DNA of 64,000 nt from Bacteroidota bacterium (GTDB lineage: Bacteria; Bacteroidota; Bacteroidia; Bacteroidales; UBA12077), in the NCBI GenBank assembly GCA_020444275.1, contig JAHLLG010000002.1, positions 545,991 to 609,990 on the forward strand, in the 5' to 3' direction. Below, piece after piece: positions 1 to 9,167 of this stretch; positions within the stretch are counted from its first letter, which is position 1; every line of letters begins with the position of its first letter. The translations under genes were made by a program, and so were the position numbers. The notes beneath the pieces were generated by a model. That model did not search any database, was not told where the DNA came from, and worked only from the letters and a program-made list of their open reading frames with translations.

Positions 1-2
1 AC

Positions 3-2276
3 GAACTAAACTATGATAAGCATTTTAGTAAATATGATTCTATTTACCGTGTAGTTAACAAACAAATTCAAAATAATAGCGAGAAATTTGACAAAACCGT
101 CCCGTATCCTTTAAGCGGTGTATTAAAAAATGAGCTTACAGGTCAGAATCATGTTACACAGATTTATTACGATCACGAAAGTTTGATAAGAGTCAATGAT
201 GATAAATACTTCGAACGTGGCGTGCTATATGTTGATTCAAACTTTGTAAAGGTATTTGATGTTCATTTTATTGCAGGAAACGAAGAAGATATAAATAACC
301 CAAATTCTATTTTCCTAACAGAAAATATAGCGCATAAATATTTTGGTTCTAATCAAGAGGCACTAAACAAAGAATTAATATTACATGATTCGGTTAGCTT
401 TCACGTGGCAGGAATCGTTGAAGATCCTCCACAGAACACTCATTTGGCTTATCGTGTCATATTATCTATTGACAATTTAAAGGAAGCATACTTTAACTTT
501 GGTTATGATGATTGGGGAACGCGCTCCTCAGGATTTGCTACTTATTTAACACTTAAGAGCGAGAGTAGTGTTTCAGAGATGGAATTAAAAATCCAGAATA
601 TTGTAGAGAAACATAACCCCATTGATGAAGATGATCAACAAACGGAGTTTTTCCTTTTACAGCCTTTAAGTGAGATTCATTATGACGATCGGTTTGATAG
701 TTTCCCGGGTTCATATATTATAAGTAAAAAACTGCTACTTATTTTTGTTAGTGTTGGTTTGTTCATATTAATCATTGCCTTTATCAATTTTACCAACTTA
801 TCCATTGTACAAACTATTAAAAGAGCCAAAGAGGTTGGCATTAGAAAAGTTCTTGGAGCGCAGCGTATAACGCTTGTAAAACAGTTTCTCGGTGAAACTT
901 TTTTAATCTTATTAATAGCAGAAATTATAGCTGTGATTTTTACCGAGATCGTTTTAGATAAAATCAATACTTTTTTAGGAAGTGGTATAACATTAAAAAT
1001 GTATGGTAACTTTTCGGTAATTATTTTTCTTGTTATCATTTTAGCGATTCTTACATTTTTATCGGGTATTTATCCTGCTACAGTACTTTCACGTTATAAT
1101 CCGATTCGTGCACTCCGCTATAATATGAAACTGGGTAAGGCCAAGTCTGTTTCATTGTACAACTTTTTGGTGTTTTTACAGTTTTTTATATCACAAATTC
1201 TTATTGTTAGCACTATTGTTATTTCCTTGCAGCTCGATTACTTCAGAAATAAAGATATGGGTTTTCAGAAAGAAAACATTATTATGGTTGATTTACCGGG
1301 ATATCAAGCATCTAAAGCAAAGGTTATGATGGATTTGTTACGAAGTAATCCAAATATTGAGAGCGTATCACTGGGCATTGGGGCACCTCTTTCAGGTTCT
1401 AATATAACATCGAGTTTTCAACGTATTGAGGATTTTGAAACCAATTATTATGCAAATATGAAAACAGTAGATACCAGTTACTTTAAATTGTATGATCTTA
1501 AAATTGCAGCAGGATCATGGGGGAAAGCTTCAAATATAAATGATACCGTTTATAATATTGTGGTAAACAGGACTCTTGCCCGAAAAATTGGCTTTGAAAA
1601 ACCTATTGATGCTATTGATCAATATTTATATATTTTTGGTAGAAACTATGGTAAGATTGTGGGCGTTACCGAAGATTTTCATACCTATACCTTTCATCAG
1701 GAGATTCCGCCAGTAATTTTTGTTCAACTGGAAGATTTCTTTGAACAGGTGCATATTAAAACCAAAGGAAAATCGTATGGAGAACTGGAAGATTTCATTA
1801 AATCGTGTTGGGACGAAGTTTATCCGGAGTACGTTTATTCATATGATGTATTGGAGGATTCCATACAACGAAGATATAGTTCGGAACGCAGAATGTCGCA
1901 AATAATTAAGACCTTTACTTTTATAGCTATTATTATTGCCTCTTTAGGCTTATATGGGCTGGTGTCGTTTATGCTTGTTCAGCGAACCAAAGAAATTGGA
2001 ATCAGGAAAGCCTTAGGAGCTTCTGTAAGTACAGTTATCTGGCTTGTGACTAAGCAGTTTTTAAAACTTGTTATGATAGCCTGTTTATTTGCATGGCCGT
2101 TTGCATATTATCTTATGAGAGGTTGGCTTAGCAATTATATTTACAGGATTGACTTGACTATTTCAATATTCCTTGTTTCCGGACTATTATTAGTTGTTGT
2201 AACCTTTTTAACTATTCTTTATCAATCTGTTAAAGTTTCAAAAACCAAGCCGGCAGATGTTCTAAAATACGAATAA
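3..2276 (+). CDS. ABC transporter permease, MacB/FtsX type (5' end outside window)
   Basis: The frame is open from base 3, before any good start codon, so the gene begins upstream of the window; the first visible residues (ELNYDKHFSKYDSIYRVV) are typical of the start of the periplasmic MacB_PCD domain just after the first membrane helix. About 757 codons are present. Two FtsX-type membrane blocks are visible, one around bases 720-1110 and one around 1900-2270, each with the conserved E-(I/V)-G-I-R-K-(A/V)-L-G-A coupling motif; a second periplasmic domain lies between them. Such 750-800 residue permeases work with a separate MacB-like ATPase in the inner membrane, usually exporting peptides or lipids or responding to antimicrobials. 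The partner ATPase is not in the window. Substrate cannot be told. Confidence 0.93.
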   Translation, partial: ELNYDKHFSKYDSIYRVVNKQIQNNSEKFDKTVPYPLSGVLKNELTGQNHVTQIYYDHESLIRVNDDKYFERGVLYVDSNFVKVFDVHFIAGNEEDINNPNSIFLTENIAHKYFGSNQEALNKELILHDSVSFHVAGIVEDPPQNTHLAYRVILSIDNLKEAYFNFGYDDWGTRSSGFATYLTLKSESSVSEMELKIQNIVEKHNPIDEDDQQTEFFLLQPLSEIHYDDRFDSFPGSYIISKKLLLIFVSVGLFILIIAFINFTNLSIVQTIKRAKEVGIRKVLGAQRITLVKQFLGETFLILLIAEIIAVIFTEIVLDKINTFLGSGITLKMYGNFSVIIFLVIILAILTFLSGIYPATVLSRYNPIRALRYNMKLGKAKSVSLYNFLVFLQFFISQILIVSTIVISLQLDYFRNKDMGFQKENIIMVDLPGYQASKAKVMMDLLRSNPNIESVSLGIGAPLSGSNITSSFQRIEDFETNYYANMKTVDTSYFKLYDLKIAAGSWGKASNINDTVYNIVVNRTLARKIGFEKPIDAIDQYLYIFGRNYGKIVGVTEDFHTYTFHQEIPPVIFVQLEDFFEQVHIKTKGKSYGELEDFIKSCWDEVYPEYVYSYDVLEDSIQRRYSSERRMSQIIKTFTFIAIIIASLGLYGLVSFMLVQRTKEIGIRKALGASVSTVIWLVTKQFLKLVMIACLFAWPFAYYLMRGWLSNYIYRIDLTISIFLVSGLLLVVVTFLTILYQSVKVSKTKPADVLKYE

Positions 2277-2286
2277 ATTAGTGCTT

Positions 2287-2320
2287 ATCCTGCTCCATCT
2301 AATCACTTAAGGAGCAGGAT
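2287..2320. terminator. Hairpin between convergent permease and nth genes
   Basis: A perfect 10-bp inverted repeat (ATCCTGCTCC / GGAGCAGGAT) with a 14-base loop lies between two convergent genes. It is well placed to end both transcripts, but neither side has a strong T-run, so it may instead be an mRNA-stabilising hairpin. Confidence 0.5.
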
Positions 2321-2332
2321 ATTATTGATGAA

Positions 2333-2974
2333 CTATCGTTTTTTACTCTTAAAGAATTTACAATACGCTGTTATTCCACAAGTTTCGCACTTTGGTTTCC
2401 GAGCAATACAAACATATCGTCCATGTAAAATTAACCAGTGGTGAGCTATTGGAATTAAATCTTCTGGAATATATTTTACCAGTTGCTTTTCAGTTTCTAA
2501 CGGTGTTTTAGCGTTTGTAGTTAAACCAATCCGTTTTGAAACTCTATGAACATGCGTATCCACAGCAAGAGCTGGTTTGGCATAAACAACCGATGCAATT
2601 ACATTCGCAGTTTTACGTCCTACACCAGGTAGTTTCTGAAGTTCTTTAATATCGTCGGGAACAATCTCATTAAAATCTTCAACCAGCATTTTCGACATGC
2701 CAACCAGATGTTTGGCTTTATTGTTTGGATAGGAACAGCTTTTGATGTATTCAAACACTTCTTCGACCGAAGCTTGAGCCATTTCATATGCTGTGGGGAA
2801 TCGTTCCAGAAGGGCAGGAGTAATCATATTAACTCTTTTGTCGGTGCATTGAGCACTTAGGATAACGGCAACAAGTAGTTCAAATGGAGTACCATAATCC
2901 AGTTCTGTTTCTGCAACCGGACGTTCTTTTTTGAAATAATTAATAATTTGCTCAAAGCGTTCTTTCTTTGTCAT
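2333..2974 (-). CDS. nth: Endonuclease III (DNA glycosylase/AP lyase)
   Basis: A 213-residue protein of normal length for the family. It removes oxidised pyrimidines from DNA and nicks abasic sites in base excision repair. The helix-hairpin-helix motif LPGVGRKTA holds the catalytic lysine, followed by the catalytic aspartate in AVDTHVHR. The C-terminus has the four cysteines of a [4Fe-4S] cluster with the classical spacing C-x6-C-x2-C-x5-C. The gene lies 38 bases downstream of a histidine kinase gene on the same strand, so it may be read from that promoter; functional linkage is not implied. Confidence 0.97.
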   Translation of the reverse strand: MTKKERFEQIINYFKKERPVAETELDYGTPFELLVAVILSAQCTDKRVNMITPALLERFPTAYEMAQASVEEVFEYIKSCSYPNNKAKHLVGMSKMLVEDFNEIVPDDIKELQKLPGVGRKTANVIASVVYAKPALAVDTHVHRVSKRIGLTTNAKTPLETEKQLVKYIPEDLIPIAHHWLILHGRYVCIARKPKCETCGITAYCKFFKSKKR

Positions 2975-3012
2975 GATCTTTAAATTAGATCACCAAAAAT
3001 AAGAAAACAAAA

Positions 3013-4983
3013 TTAATTCAACGGAAGAGCGATATAAAAAGTACTGCCTTTATTTACTTCGGAACCAACCCAAATTTTTCCATCTATAATCTGTATTAAC
3101 CCGTTAACAATGGTTAGGCCAAGGCCTGTTCCGCCTACTTTTATACTTATATCTTCATCACCCTGAGTAAATGGATTAAAAATTGCATCTATTTTTTCCT
3201 GAGGAATTCCTATACCAGTATCTTTAACATAAAAAACAACACTTGATTTATTTACTTTATAACCTAGTGTAATTGAACCTTTTTCGGTGTACAAAATTGC
3301 ATTTTTTACAAGATGTAATAATATTTTAGATATGATATTTTTATCAGTGTACAGTTGAATATCCTCGTTTGTTTCTAAAGATAGTTTAATATTTTTTTTC
3401 GATGTATATACCGAATATTCCTGTGCAATATCCATTACATTTCCCAGTAGTTTTTTAACCTTAAAATTTGTTTTTACAACATGATATTGCTTGGTTGTTA
3501 AATGAGCTATATCTACCAGATTTTCAATTGTTGAAATAAGATCGTGAGTATTTTTATTAATCATGGTGTTGATCTGTTCCAGTTCCTGATCATTCAAATC
3601 TTTAGATCGAATCATTTCCGAAAATCCAACAATACCGTTTAACGGAGTTCTTATTTCGTGCGATATGGTTTTTAGAAATTTGCTCTTAAGCTCATCAGAC
3701 TCTTCTGCTTTAATTTTAGAAAGTAGTAGTTCACGGTTTAATTTTTTTATTTGAAAAAGATAAACCAGGATGAACAATCCGACTATAAAAACCAAGCTGC
3801 CTATAATAATGATTAATTTGTTAATCGTTTCTTGTTTATCGAGTTTTAATTCATAAAGATCATTCTCACGTTCTTTTTCTATAAGCTGATGTTCTAATGA
3901 TTTTACTTTATTGAGATCCTTAAAATTATATATCAGATTGTATGTTTGGTAAAACAGCAGGAAATTTTCATAGGCATCTTTAAAATTACCCTGTTTAGCA
4001 CTAATTTCTGCTTTCAACTTGTAGGCATCGCTTAAAATCCCTTTTAACTGATATTTTGAAGCATTTTTTATGGTAGCTTCAAGATGAGATAATGCACGAC
4101 TGTAATTTTTTGTGGTAAAGTAGTAATTTGAAACACTCATTAAGGTATTGGTAAGACCAATTTTATTGTTTGTTTCCTGATTTAAATCAGCAGCTTTAAA
4201 TAAATAATATCGAGCAGAATCTAACATGTCTTTGTGCATAAGAATTTGAGCGATAGTTACGTATGAATTTGCGAGATTTGATTTCAAGCTGTGTTTAGCT
4301 TCCAGCTGAGTGCCTTTTTCAAAGTATTGTAATGCTTCGTCCAATTTATTTTGGTCATATAATAGTTTTCCAATATTTGCATAAACTACTCCTGCATATC
4401 CTTCATTATTTTGCTCTAAAGAAAGTTTTGCTGCAAGTTCAAAGTTTTTCTGAGCAAGTGCATATTCCATTAAATTTTGATAGCTCAAAGCCAGCAGATT
4501 GTAAGTTTTGTAATTACTTATAGAACTCTCATTATTTTCAACAATATCTTTAACTTTTAATGCATATTCGAGTGCAGGGCTATAGTTTCCTGTAATGCGC
4601 ATTATATTAGATAGTTCCATGTAAGATTTTGCCTGGAGTTCTTCTTTTAGAGCCGGTGTTTTCAAACTTTCTTTATAATAAAAAATTGCACTGTCATTGT
4701 AATTTTTCAACTGCCAAATCTTGCCTAAATAAAAATTGCTATAATAGATAGCATTGAGATTAGCTGTTTGTTGAGATAATTGCAGTGTTTCCTTTGCCAG
4801 AAGAATAATACTATCATTTTCAAACACCAGGTTTTGTTGAATAATTTCTAAATTTCGATTAATATTTTGCAAATAAATGGAGTCACTGTGTGTGTAGTTA
4901 GTTGATGTATAACAAATTAAGGGATTAAGCAAAAGAAGACTTAAAATAACCATTAAATAAAAAAATCTAAGAATAGACAGCAT
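3013..4983 (-). CDS. TPR-containing sensor histidine kinase
   Basis: The ATG at 4983 is preferred over an in-frame TTG 12 bases upstream, giving 656 residues starting MLSILRFFYLM, a hydrophobic signal or anchor. Residues about 40-360 are tetratricopeptide-like helical repeats, predicted periplasmic. A coiled coil leads into a transmembrane helix near residue 390-412. The cytoplasmic kinase follows: H-box FLKTISHEIRTPLNG (phospho-acceptor His about 442), N-box HLVKNAILYT, G1 VKDTGIGIP and G2 GGTGLGLTIV. There is no receiver or DNA-binding domain, so it needs a separate response regulator, none of which is encoded nearby. It is a paralogue of the next upstream gene. The TPR part suggests sensing through a protein partner. 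Confidence 0.93.
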   Translation of the reverse strand: MLSILRFFYLMVILSLLLLNPLICYTSTNYTHSDSIYLQNINRNLEIIQQNLVFENDSIILLAKETLQLSQQTANLNAIYYSNFYLGKIWQLKNYNDSAIFYYKESLKTPALKEELQAKSYMELSNIMRITGNYSPALEYALKVKDIVENNESSISNYKTYNLLALSYQNLMEYALAQKNFELAAKLSLEQNNEGYAGVVYANIGKLLYDQNKLDEALQYFEKGTQLEAKHSLKSNLANSYVTIAQILMHKDMLDSARYYLFKAADLNQETNNKIGLTNTLMSVSNYYFTTKNYSRALSHLEATIKNASKYQLKGILSDAYKLKAEISAKQGNFKDAYENFLLFYQTYNLIYNFKDLNKVKSLEHQLIEKERENDLYELKLDKQETINKLIIIIGSLVFIVGLFILVYLFQIKKLNRELLLSKIKAEESDELKSKFLKTISHEIRTPLNGIVGFSEMIRSKDLNDQELEQINTMINKNTHDLISTIENLVDIAHLTTKQYHVVKTNFKVKKLLGNVMDIAQEYSVYTSKKNIKLSLETNEDIQLYTDKNIISKILLHLVKNAILYTEKGSITLGYKVNKSSVVFYVKDTGIGIPQEKIDAIFNPFTQGDEDISIKVGGTGLGLTIVNGLIQIIDGKIWVGSEVNKGSTFYIALPLN

Positions 4984-5017
4984 ACGCTCTTTCAATTTAC
5001 AGGAAAATTAAGGTATT

Positions 5018-5025
5018 CAAATATA
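5018..5025 (-). promoter_or_regulatory. Bacteroidota -7 box (TATATTTG) for the kinase gene ending at 3013
   Basis: On the minus strand TATATTTG matches the TAnnTTTG -7 consensus exactly, about 35 bases before the ATG at 4983. I see no good TTTG at the -33 position. It suggests that this kinase has its own promoter despite the upstream paralogue. Confidence 0.45.
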
Positions 5026-5108
5026 AAATCAAAAATAATGAATTGATTTTTTAAATTGCAAGTATATGAATAAATAACGTAATGAGAGCGTGCGAAGTGA
5101 TGTTTAAT

Positions 5109-7100
5109 TTATTCAACAGGAACAGTAAAATAGAATCTGCTTCCTTTTCCCGGTGCAGAATTTACACCTAATTCGCCATGTAATAAATGTATAAAGTGCG
5201 ATACAATACTTAATCCTAACCCGTTGCCTCTTTGCTTTTCATTAATATCATCAGCTTTCTGGAATGAAGTGAAAATTATATCCAGCTTATCTTTTGGTAT
5301 CCCTATTCCGGTGTCTTCTATAATAAATTTAACAGAAGAGTTCTCCTGAATAAAATCGATACTTATCTTTCCCGTATCGGTGAAAAATAATGCATTCTTA
5401 ATTAACTGATAAAGTACTTTATGCAGAATATTTTTATCACATCTGATTTTAGGATCTAAAGAGGTAAGCTTTTCAATATGAATATCTTTTTTATGATATT
5501 CGGGCATTTCTTTGATAAGCGATATGGTATCATCAATAAGTTCTTGAACATTAAAAGTAGTGAAATTTGTTTGATATTGATTTGTTTCCAGATGAGCCGT
5601 GTCCACCATATTTTCAATGGTAGACATAAGCTCGTTACTGTTTTTTTGTACCAGGTAGTTGATCTCTTCACGCTCCGACTTTGGCAAATCTTCATCCAGA
5701 ATCATTTCGGAAAATCCAAGAATTCCATTAAGAGGAGTTCGGATTTCGTGTGATATATTTCTTAAAAAATGACTTTTTAGTTTGTCTGATTCTTCTGCTT
5801 TTAATTGTGCAATTTTCAATTTCTTATTTATGGTCTCCAATTTTCTCTTTGATTTTATGGATTGGATATAAAGCACAATAAAAAGTAATGTGATAATTAA
5901 TAATAGAGTAAAAATGATTAAGATTAGCCTGGTTTTTGTCTTCTGTTTGTCAAGCTCTAACTGTTGCAATTTGCTATTATTCTTCTCTACTTTTAAATCG
6001 AATTCGGCTCTTTTTAAATCCGACAGCTTATCAAAGCTGAACAATTCTTCGGTAATATTTAAATACTTTTTAAGATAGAGGTAAGAAGAATCTGGCTGAT
6101 TAACCACATAATAAACATCAGATAGGTCTTTATATATATTTGCTAATGTCAGATTTTTTCCTCCTTGCAGTGCCAGTGTTTTTGATTTATTTAAACATGT
6201 TAGAGCATCATTGTACCGTTTTTGGTAGGCTCTGAGTTTTCCAAAAGCTTTATATGTTCTGCTAAAACCGATAATATCATCTGTTTTTGTATTATACTCA
6301 AGTGCTTTATTCAGAAACTCTTCTGTTTTTACTTCATTTTTAAGTTCAAGATAGATAAGTGCAATAGAAACATACGATCTGCCTGCATATAAAATATGAC
6401 CGTACTTTTCTTCACCAACAACACCTTTAAGATAATATTCAAGTGCTTTTTCATATTCTTGTTGTTGCCAGTAAATTTTTCCAATATTGGTAAGTGTTGT
6501 GCTCGAAAATGCCAACTCGTTATGTTGAGTAGAGTTTTTATATGATCTATTAAAGAGTTCAAGTGCTTTGTTTACATCTCCAATATCTCTATATGCAAGT
6601 GCTAATACATCGTATAAATAGAACAGACGTTGTGTATAATTATTTTCAATATACTGCTCAATAACTGATGAGGTAAAGTTGATACATTCAAAATAATTAC
6701 CTGTTTCCCAATATGTTTCTGCAATATATTCTGCATACCTTTTAAGGTAATTAAGATAATTCAACGATCGACTGTAATTCAAACCATTGGTATAGTACAA
6801 TATAGCTGAATCGCCAATGGATTTCAAATCATAATATTTCGCAATTAAAAAATTTGTTTCTGCTAATCCTTTGGTATATTCAATTTCTGCTGATAATCTT
6901 TTAAGTTTTATTAAATCGTATAAAATAGAATCGGTGCTTAAAAAAGATTCCTTATTGTAAGCCTCTACAAGTTTATCGACATACTTTTTTTCTTCTTTGA
7001 ATTTTGTAGTATCTGATTCGATTTCGTTATACATCGAATAAGATGATAAAAGAGTTGCGGTAAGTATTAAAAAGGTTATATACAATAAGTTCTGCTTCAT
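5109..7100 (-). CDS. TPR-containing sensor histidine kinase (paralogue)
   Basis: 663 residues with the same architecture as its downstream neighbour: N-terminal signal or anchor helix, tetratricopeptide repeats to about residue 360, a coiled coil, one transmembrane helix near 392-415 and a HisKA-HATPase_c kinase. The H-box FLRNISHEIRTPLNG, N-box QLIKNALFFT, G1 IEDTGIGIP and G2 GNGLGLSIV are intact, so it should be active. The two kinases are alignable throughout but diverged, suggesting an old tandem duplication with different inputs. No response regulator is adjacent. A 125-base gap with no obvious terminator separates the two genes. Start: ATG at 7100. Confidence 0.93.
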   Translation of the reverse strand: MKQNLLYITFLILTATLLSSYSMYNEIESDTTKFKEEKKYVDKLVEAYNKESFLSTDSILYDLIKLKRLSAEIEYTKGLAETNFLIAKYYDLKSIGDSAILYYTNGLNYSRSLNYLNYLKRYAEYIAETYWETGNYFECINFTSSVIEQYIENNYTQRLFYLYDVLALAYRDIGDVNKALELFNRSYKNSTQHNELAFSSTTLTNIGKIYWQQQEYEKALEYYLKGVVGEEKYGHILYAGRSYVSIALIYLELKNEVKTEEFLNKALEYNTKTDDIIGFSRTYKAFGKLRAYQKRYNDALTCLNKSKTLALQGGKNLTLANIYKDLSDVYYVVNQPDSSYLYLKKYLNITEELFSFDKLSDLKRAEFDLKVEKNNSKLQQLELDKQKTKTRLILIIFTLLLIITLLFIVLYIQSIKSKRKLETINKKLKIAQLKAEESDKLKSHFLRNISHEIRTPLNGILGFSEMILDEDLPKSEREEINYLVQKNSNELMSTIENMVDTAHLETNQYQTNFTTFNVQELIDDTISLIKEMPEYHKKDIHIEKLTSLDPKIRCDKNILHKVLYQLIKNALFFTDTGKISIDFIQENSSVKFIIEDTGIGIPKDKLDIIFTSFQKADDINEKQRGNGLGLSIVSHFIHLLHGELGVNSAPGKGSRFYFTVPVE

Positions 7101-7214
7101 ATGTTGATTTAAATGAAACTACAAAGTTTAAAGTAAATAAATATCTGTGAATTATGTAATAATAAAATATAACTTTATCGCAAATTTTGATTAATTCATA
7201 TATTTCATTCATAA

Positions 7215-9089
7215 ATGATAAGTTATTTACAAGTAGAGAATTTAAAAAAGTCGTTTGGTGATCTTGTTCTTTTCGAGGGAATTACATTTGGTGTGGATCA
7301 GGATCAAAAGGTGGCGTTGGTGGCTAAAAACGGAACAGGAAAAACATCGCTGCTAAATATTATTGCAGGCAAAGATAGTCAGGATGAAGGGAAAATAACT
7401 TTTAGAAGAGATTTAAGAATCGGTTTTTTAGAACAAAATCCGGACTTAAATGCAGACAATTCAATAATTGATGAAGTTTTTCATTCTTCTGAAGATATTA
7501 AACAAGCCATAGTAGATTATAATAATGCAATTGCTGCTGACAACAAAGACCAACTGTCGAAAGCAATGGATAAGATGGATCATTTGCAAGCCTGGGATTT
7601 TGATGTTAAAGTAAAGCAGATATTATCCATTTTAAGAATAGATCAATACAATCAAAAAATTGGAACTCTTTCCGGAGGAGAGAAGAAACGTGTAGCACTA
7701 GCTTCGGTTTTAATCGACGAACCGGATTTATTATTGCTGGATGAACCAACAAACCATCTTGATCTGGATATGATCGAGTGGTTGGAGAATCACCTTAAGA
7801 ATAAGCGATGTACTTTGCTTATGGTTACGCACGACCGTTTCTTTTTAGATCGCGTTTGTAATGAGATTATTGAGATGGATAATTCGCAGATTTTTACTTA
7901 CAAAGGCAATTATACGTATTTTATAAAAAAGCGAGAAGAACGATTATTGGCCGAAGAGGCACAGGTAGAAAAAGCAAAAAATATTTTACGTAAGGAAGAG
8001 GATTGGATGCGTCGAATGCCTAAAGCGCGGAGCCATAAAGCAAAATACAGAATTGATAATTATTACCAACTAAAGGATGTAGCTTCCAGTGGCCGCACAG
8101 AGGATGAAATGCGTATCAATGTGCAATCATCACGTATGGGTAAAAAGGTTATTGAAATTGAAAACCTCAGTAAAAGTTTTGGTGAGCAAACCATTTTAAA
8201 AGATTTTAGTTACAAGTTTATTCGTGGCGAAAAGGTTGGAATTGTAGGTGATAATGGTACTGGAAAATCTACCTTCTTGAATTTGATAACGGAACGTATT
8301 CAGGCCGACTCTGGTTCTATAGATATTGGTAAAACCATTGTTTTTGGATATTACCGGCAGGAAGGTATACAGTTTAAGCCTGATCAACGAGTAATTGATG
8401 CTGTCCAGGAAATAAGCGAAGTGGTTACCCTGGGTGATGGACGACAGATGGGAGTAAAGGAATTTCTCAACTTTTTTCTTTTTCCTTTTGATATGCATTA
8501 TACACCAATTGCTAAGCTCAGTGGTGGAGAAAAACGTCGGTTATATCTGGTAACAGTGCTTATGCGTAAACCAAACTTCTTAATTCTGGATGAGCCAACA
8601 AATGATTTGGATATTATGACTTTGGCTGTTCTTGAAGAATATTTAACAACATTTGATGGTTGTGTTATCGTTGTTTCGCACGATCGATTTTTTATGGATC
8701 AGGTGGTAGATCATCTATTTGTTTTTAGGGGAAATGGTGTGGTTAAAGATTTTCCTGGAAACTATTCTCAATATCGCGAATGGCTTACTCAAATTGAGAA
8801 ACAGGAGAAAAGAGAGCAAAAATCAGTAAAGAGTGATGATCCAAAGCAAAAGGAGAAGAAACAGGATAAACCTAAAACAAAATTAACATTCAAAGAAAAA
8901 AGTGAGTTTGAGCAGTTGGAAAAGGATATTGCTGAACTGGAAAGTGAAAAGACTCAACTCGAAAGTGAAATTTCAAGTGGAACTTTATCTTCAGATGACT
9001 TGATATCAAAGTCAAACAGGGTAGGAGAAATTATGAAATTACTTGATGAGAAAGAGAACCGATGGTTGGAACTAAGCGAATTTGCTTAA
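7215..9089 (+). CDS. ABC-F family ATPase, Uup-like
   Basis: 624 residues with two ABC ATPase domains and no membrane helices, which defines the ABC-F family of ribosome- or nucleic-acid-associated ATPases. Domain 1 has AKNGTGKTS, LSGGEKKR and LLLDEPTNHLD; domain 2 has GDNGTGKST, LSGGEKRR and LILDEPTNDLD. The inter-domain linker is charged and helical. The C-terminus (residues about 530-624) is a Lys/Glu-rich segment followed by a coiled coil, as in Uup. The first Walker A begins with Ala instead of the consensus Gly; the catalytic GKT is kept. Likely role: ribosome or DNA-branch related quality control; an antibiotic-resistance role is possible but not indicated. Confidence 0.92.
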   Translation: MISYLQVENLKKSFGDLVLFEGITFGVDQDQKVALVAKNGTGKTSLLNIIAGKDSQDEGKITFRRDLRIGFLEQNPDLNADNSIIDEVFHSSEDIKQAIVDYNNAIAADNKDQLSKAMDKMDHLQAWDFDVKVKQILSILRIDQYNQKIGTLSGGEKKRVALASVLIDEPDLLLLDEPTNHLDLDMIEWLENHLKNKRCTLLMVTHDRFFLDRVCNEIIEMDNSQIFTYKGNYTYFIKKREERLLAEEAQVEKAKNILRKEEDWMRRMPKARSHKAKYRIDNYYQLKDVASSGRTEDEMRINVQSSRMGKKVIEIENLSKSFGEQTILKDFSYKFIRGEKVGIVGDNGTGKSTFLNLITERIQADSGSIDIGKTIVFGYYRQEGIQFKPDQRVIDAVQEISEVVTLGDGRQMGVKEFLNFFLFPFDMHYTPIAKLSGGEKRRLYLVTVLMRKPNFLILDEPTNDLDIMTLAVLEEYLTTFDGCVIVVSHDRFFMDQVVDHLFVFRGNGVVKDFPGNYSQYREWLTQIEKQEKREQKSVKSDDPKQKEKKQDKPKTKLTFKEKSEFEQLEKDIAELESEKTQLESEISSGTLSSDDLISKSNRVGEIMKLLDEKENRWLELSEFA

Positions 9090-9108
9090 TATATAAATAA
9101 GTTTCAAA

Positions 9109-9146
9109 AAAGAAAGGCTTCAATTCGTTGATTAAAGCCTTTCTTT
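9109..9146. terminator. Bidirectional Rho-independent terminator
   Basis: A 12-bp stem (AAAGAAAGGCTT / AAGCCTTTCTTT) with runs of A on the left and T on the right lies between the convergent ABC-F and metallophosphoesterase genes, and can serve both. Confidence 0.8.
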
Positions 9147-9167
9147 ATTCATTATCTTGTTCTTAAC

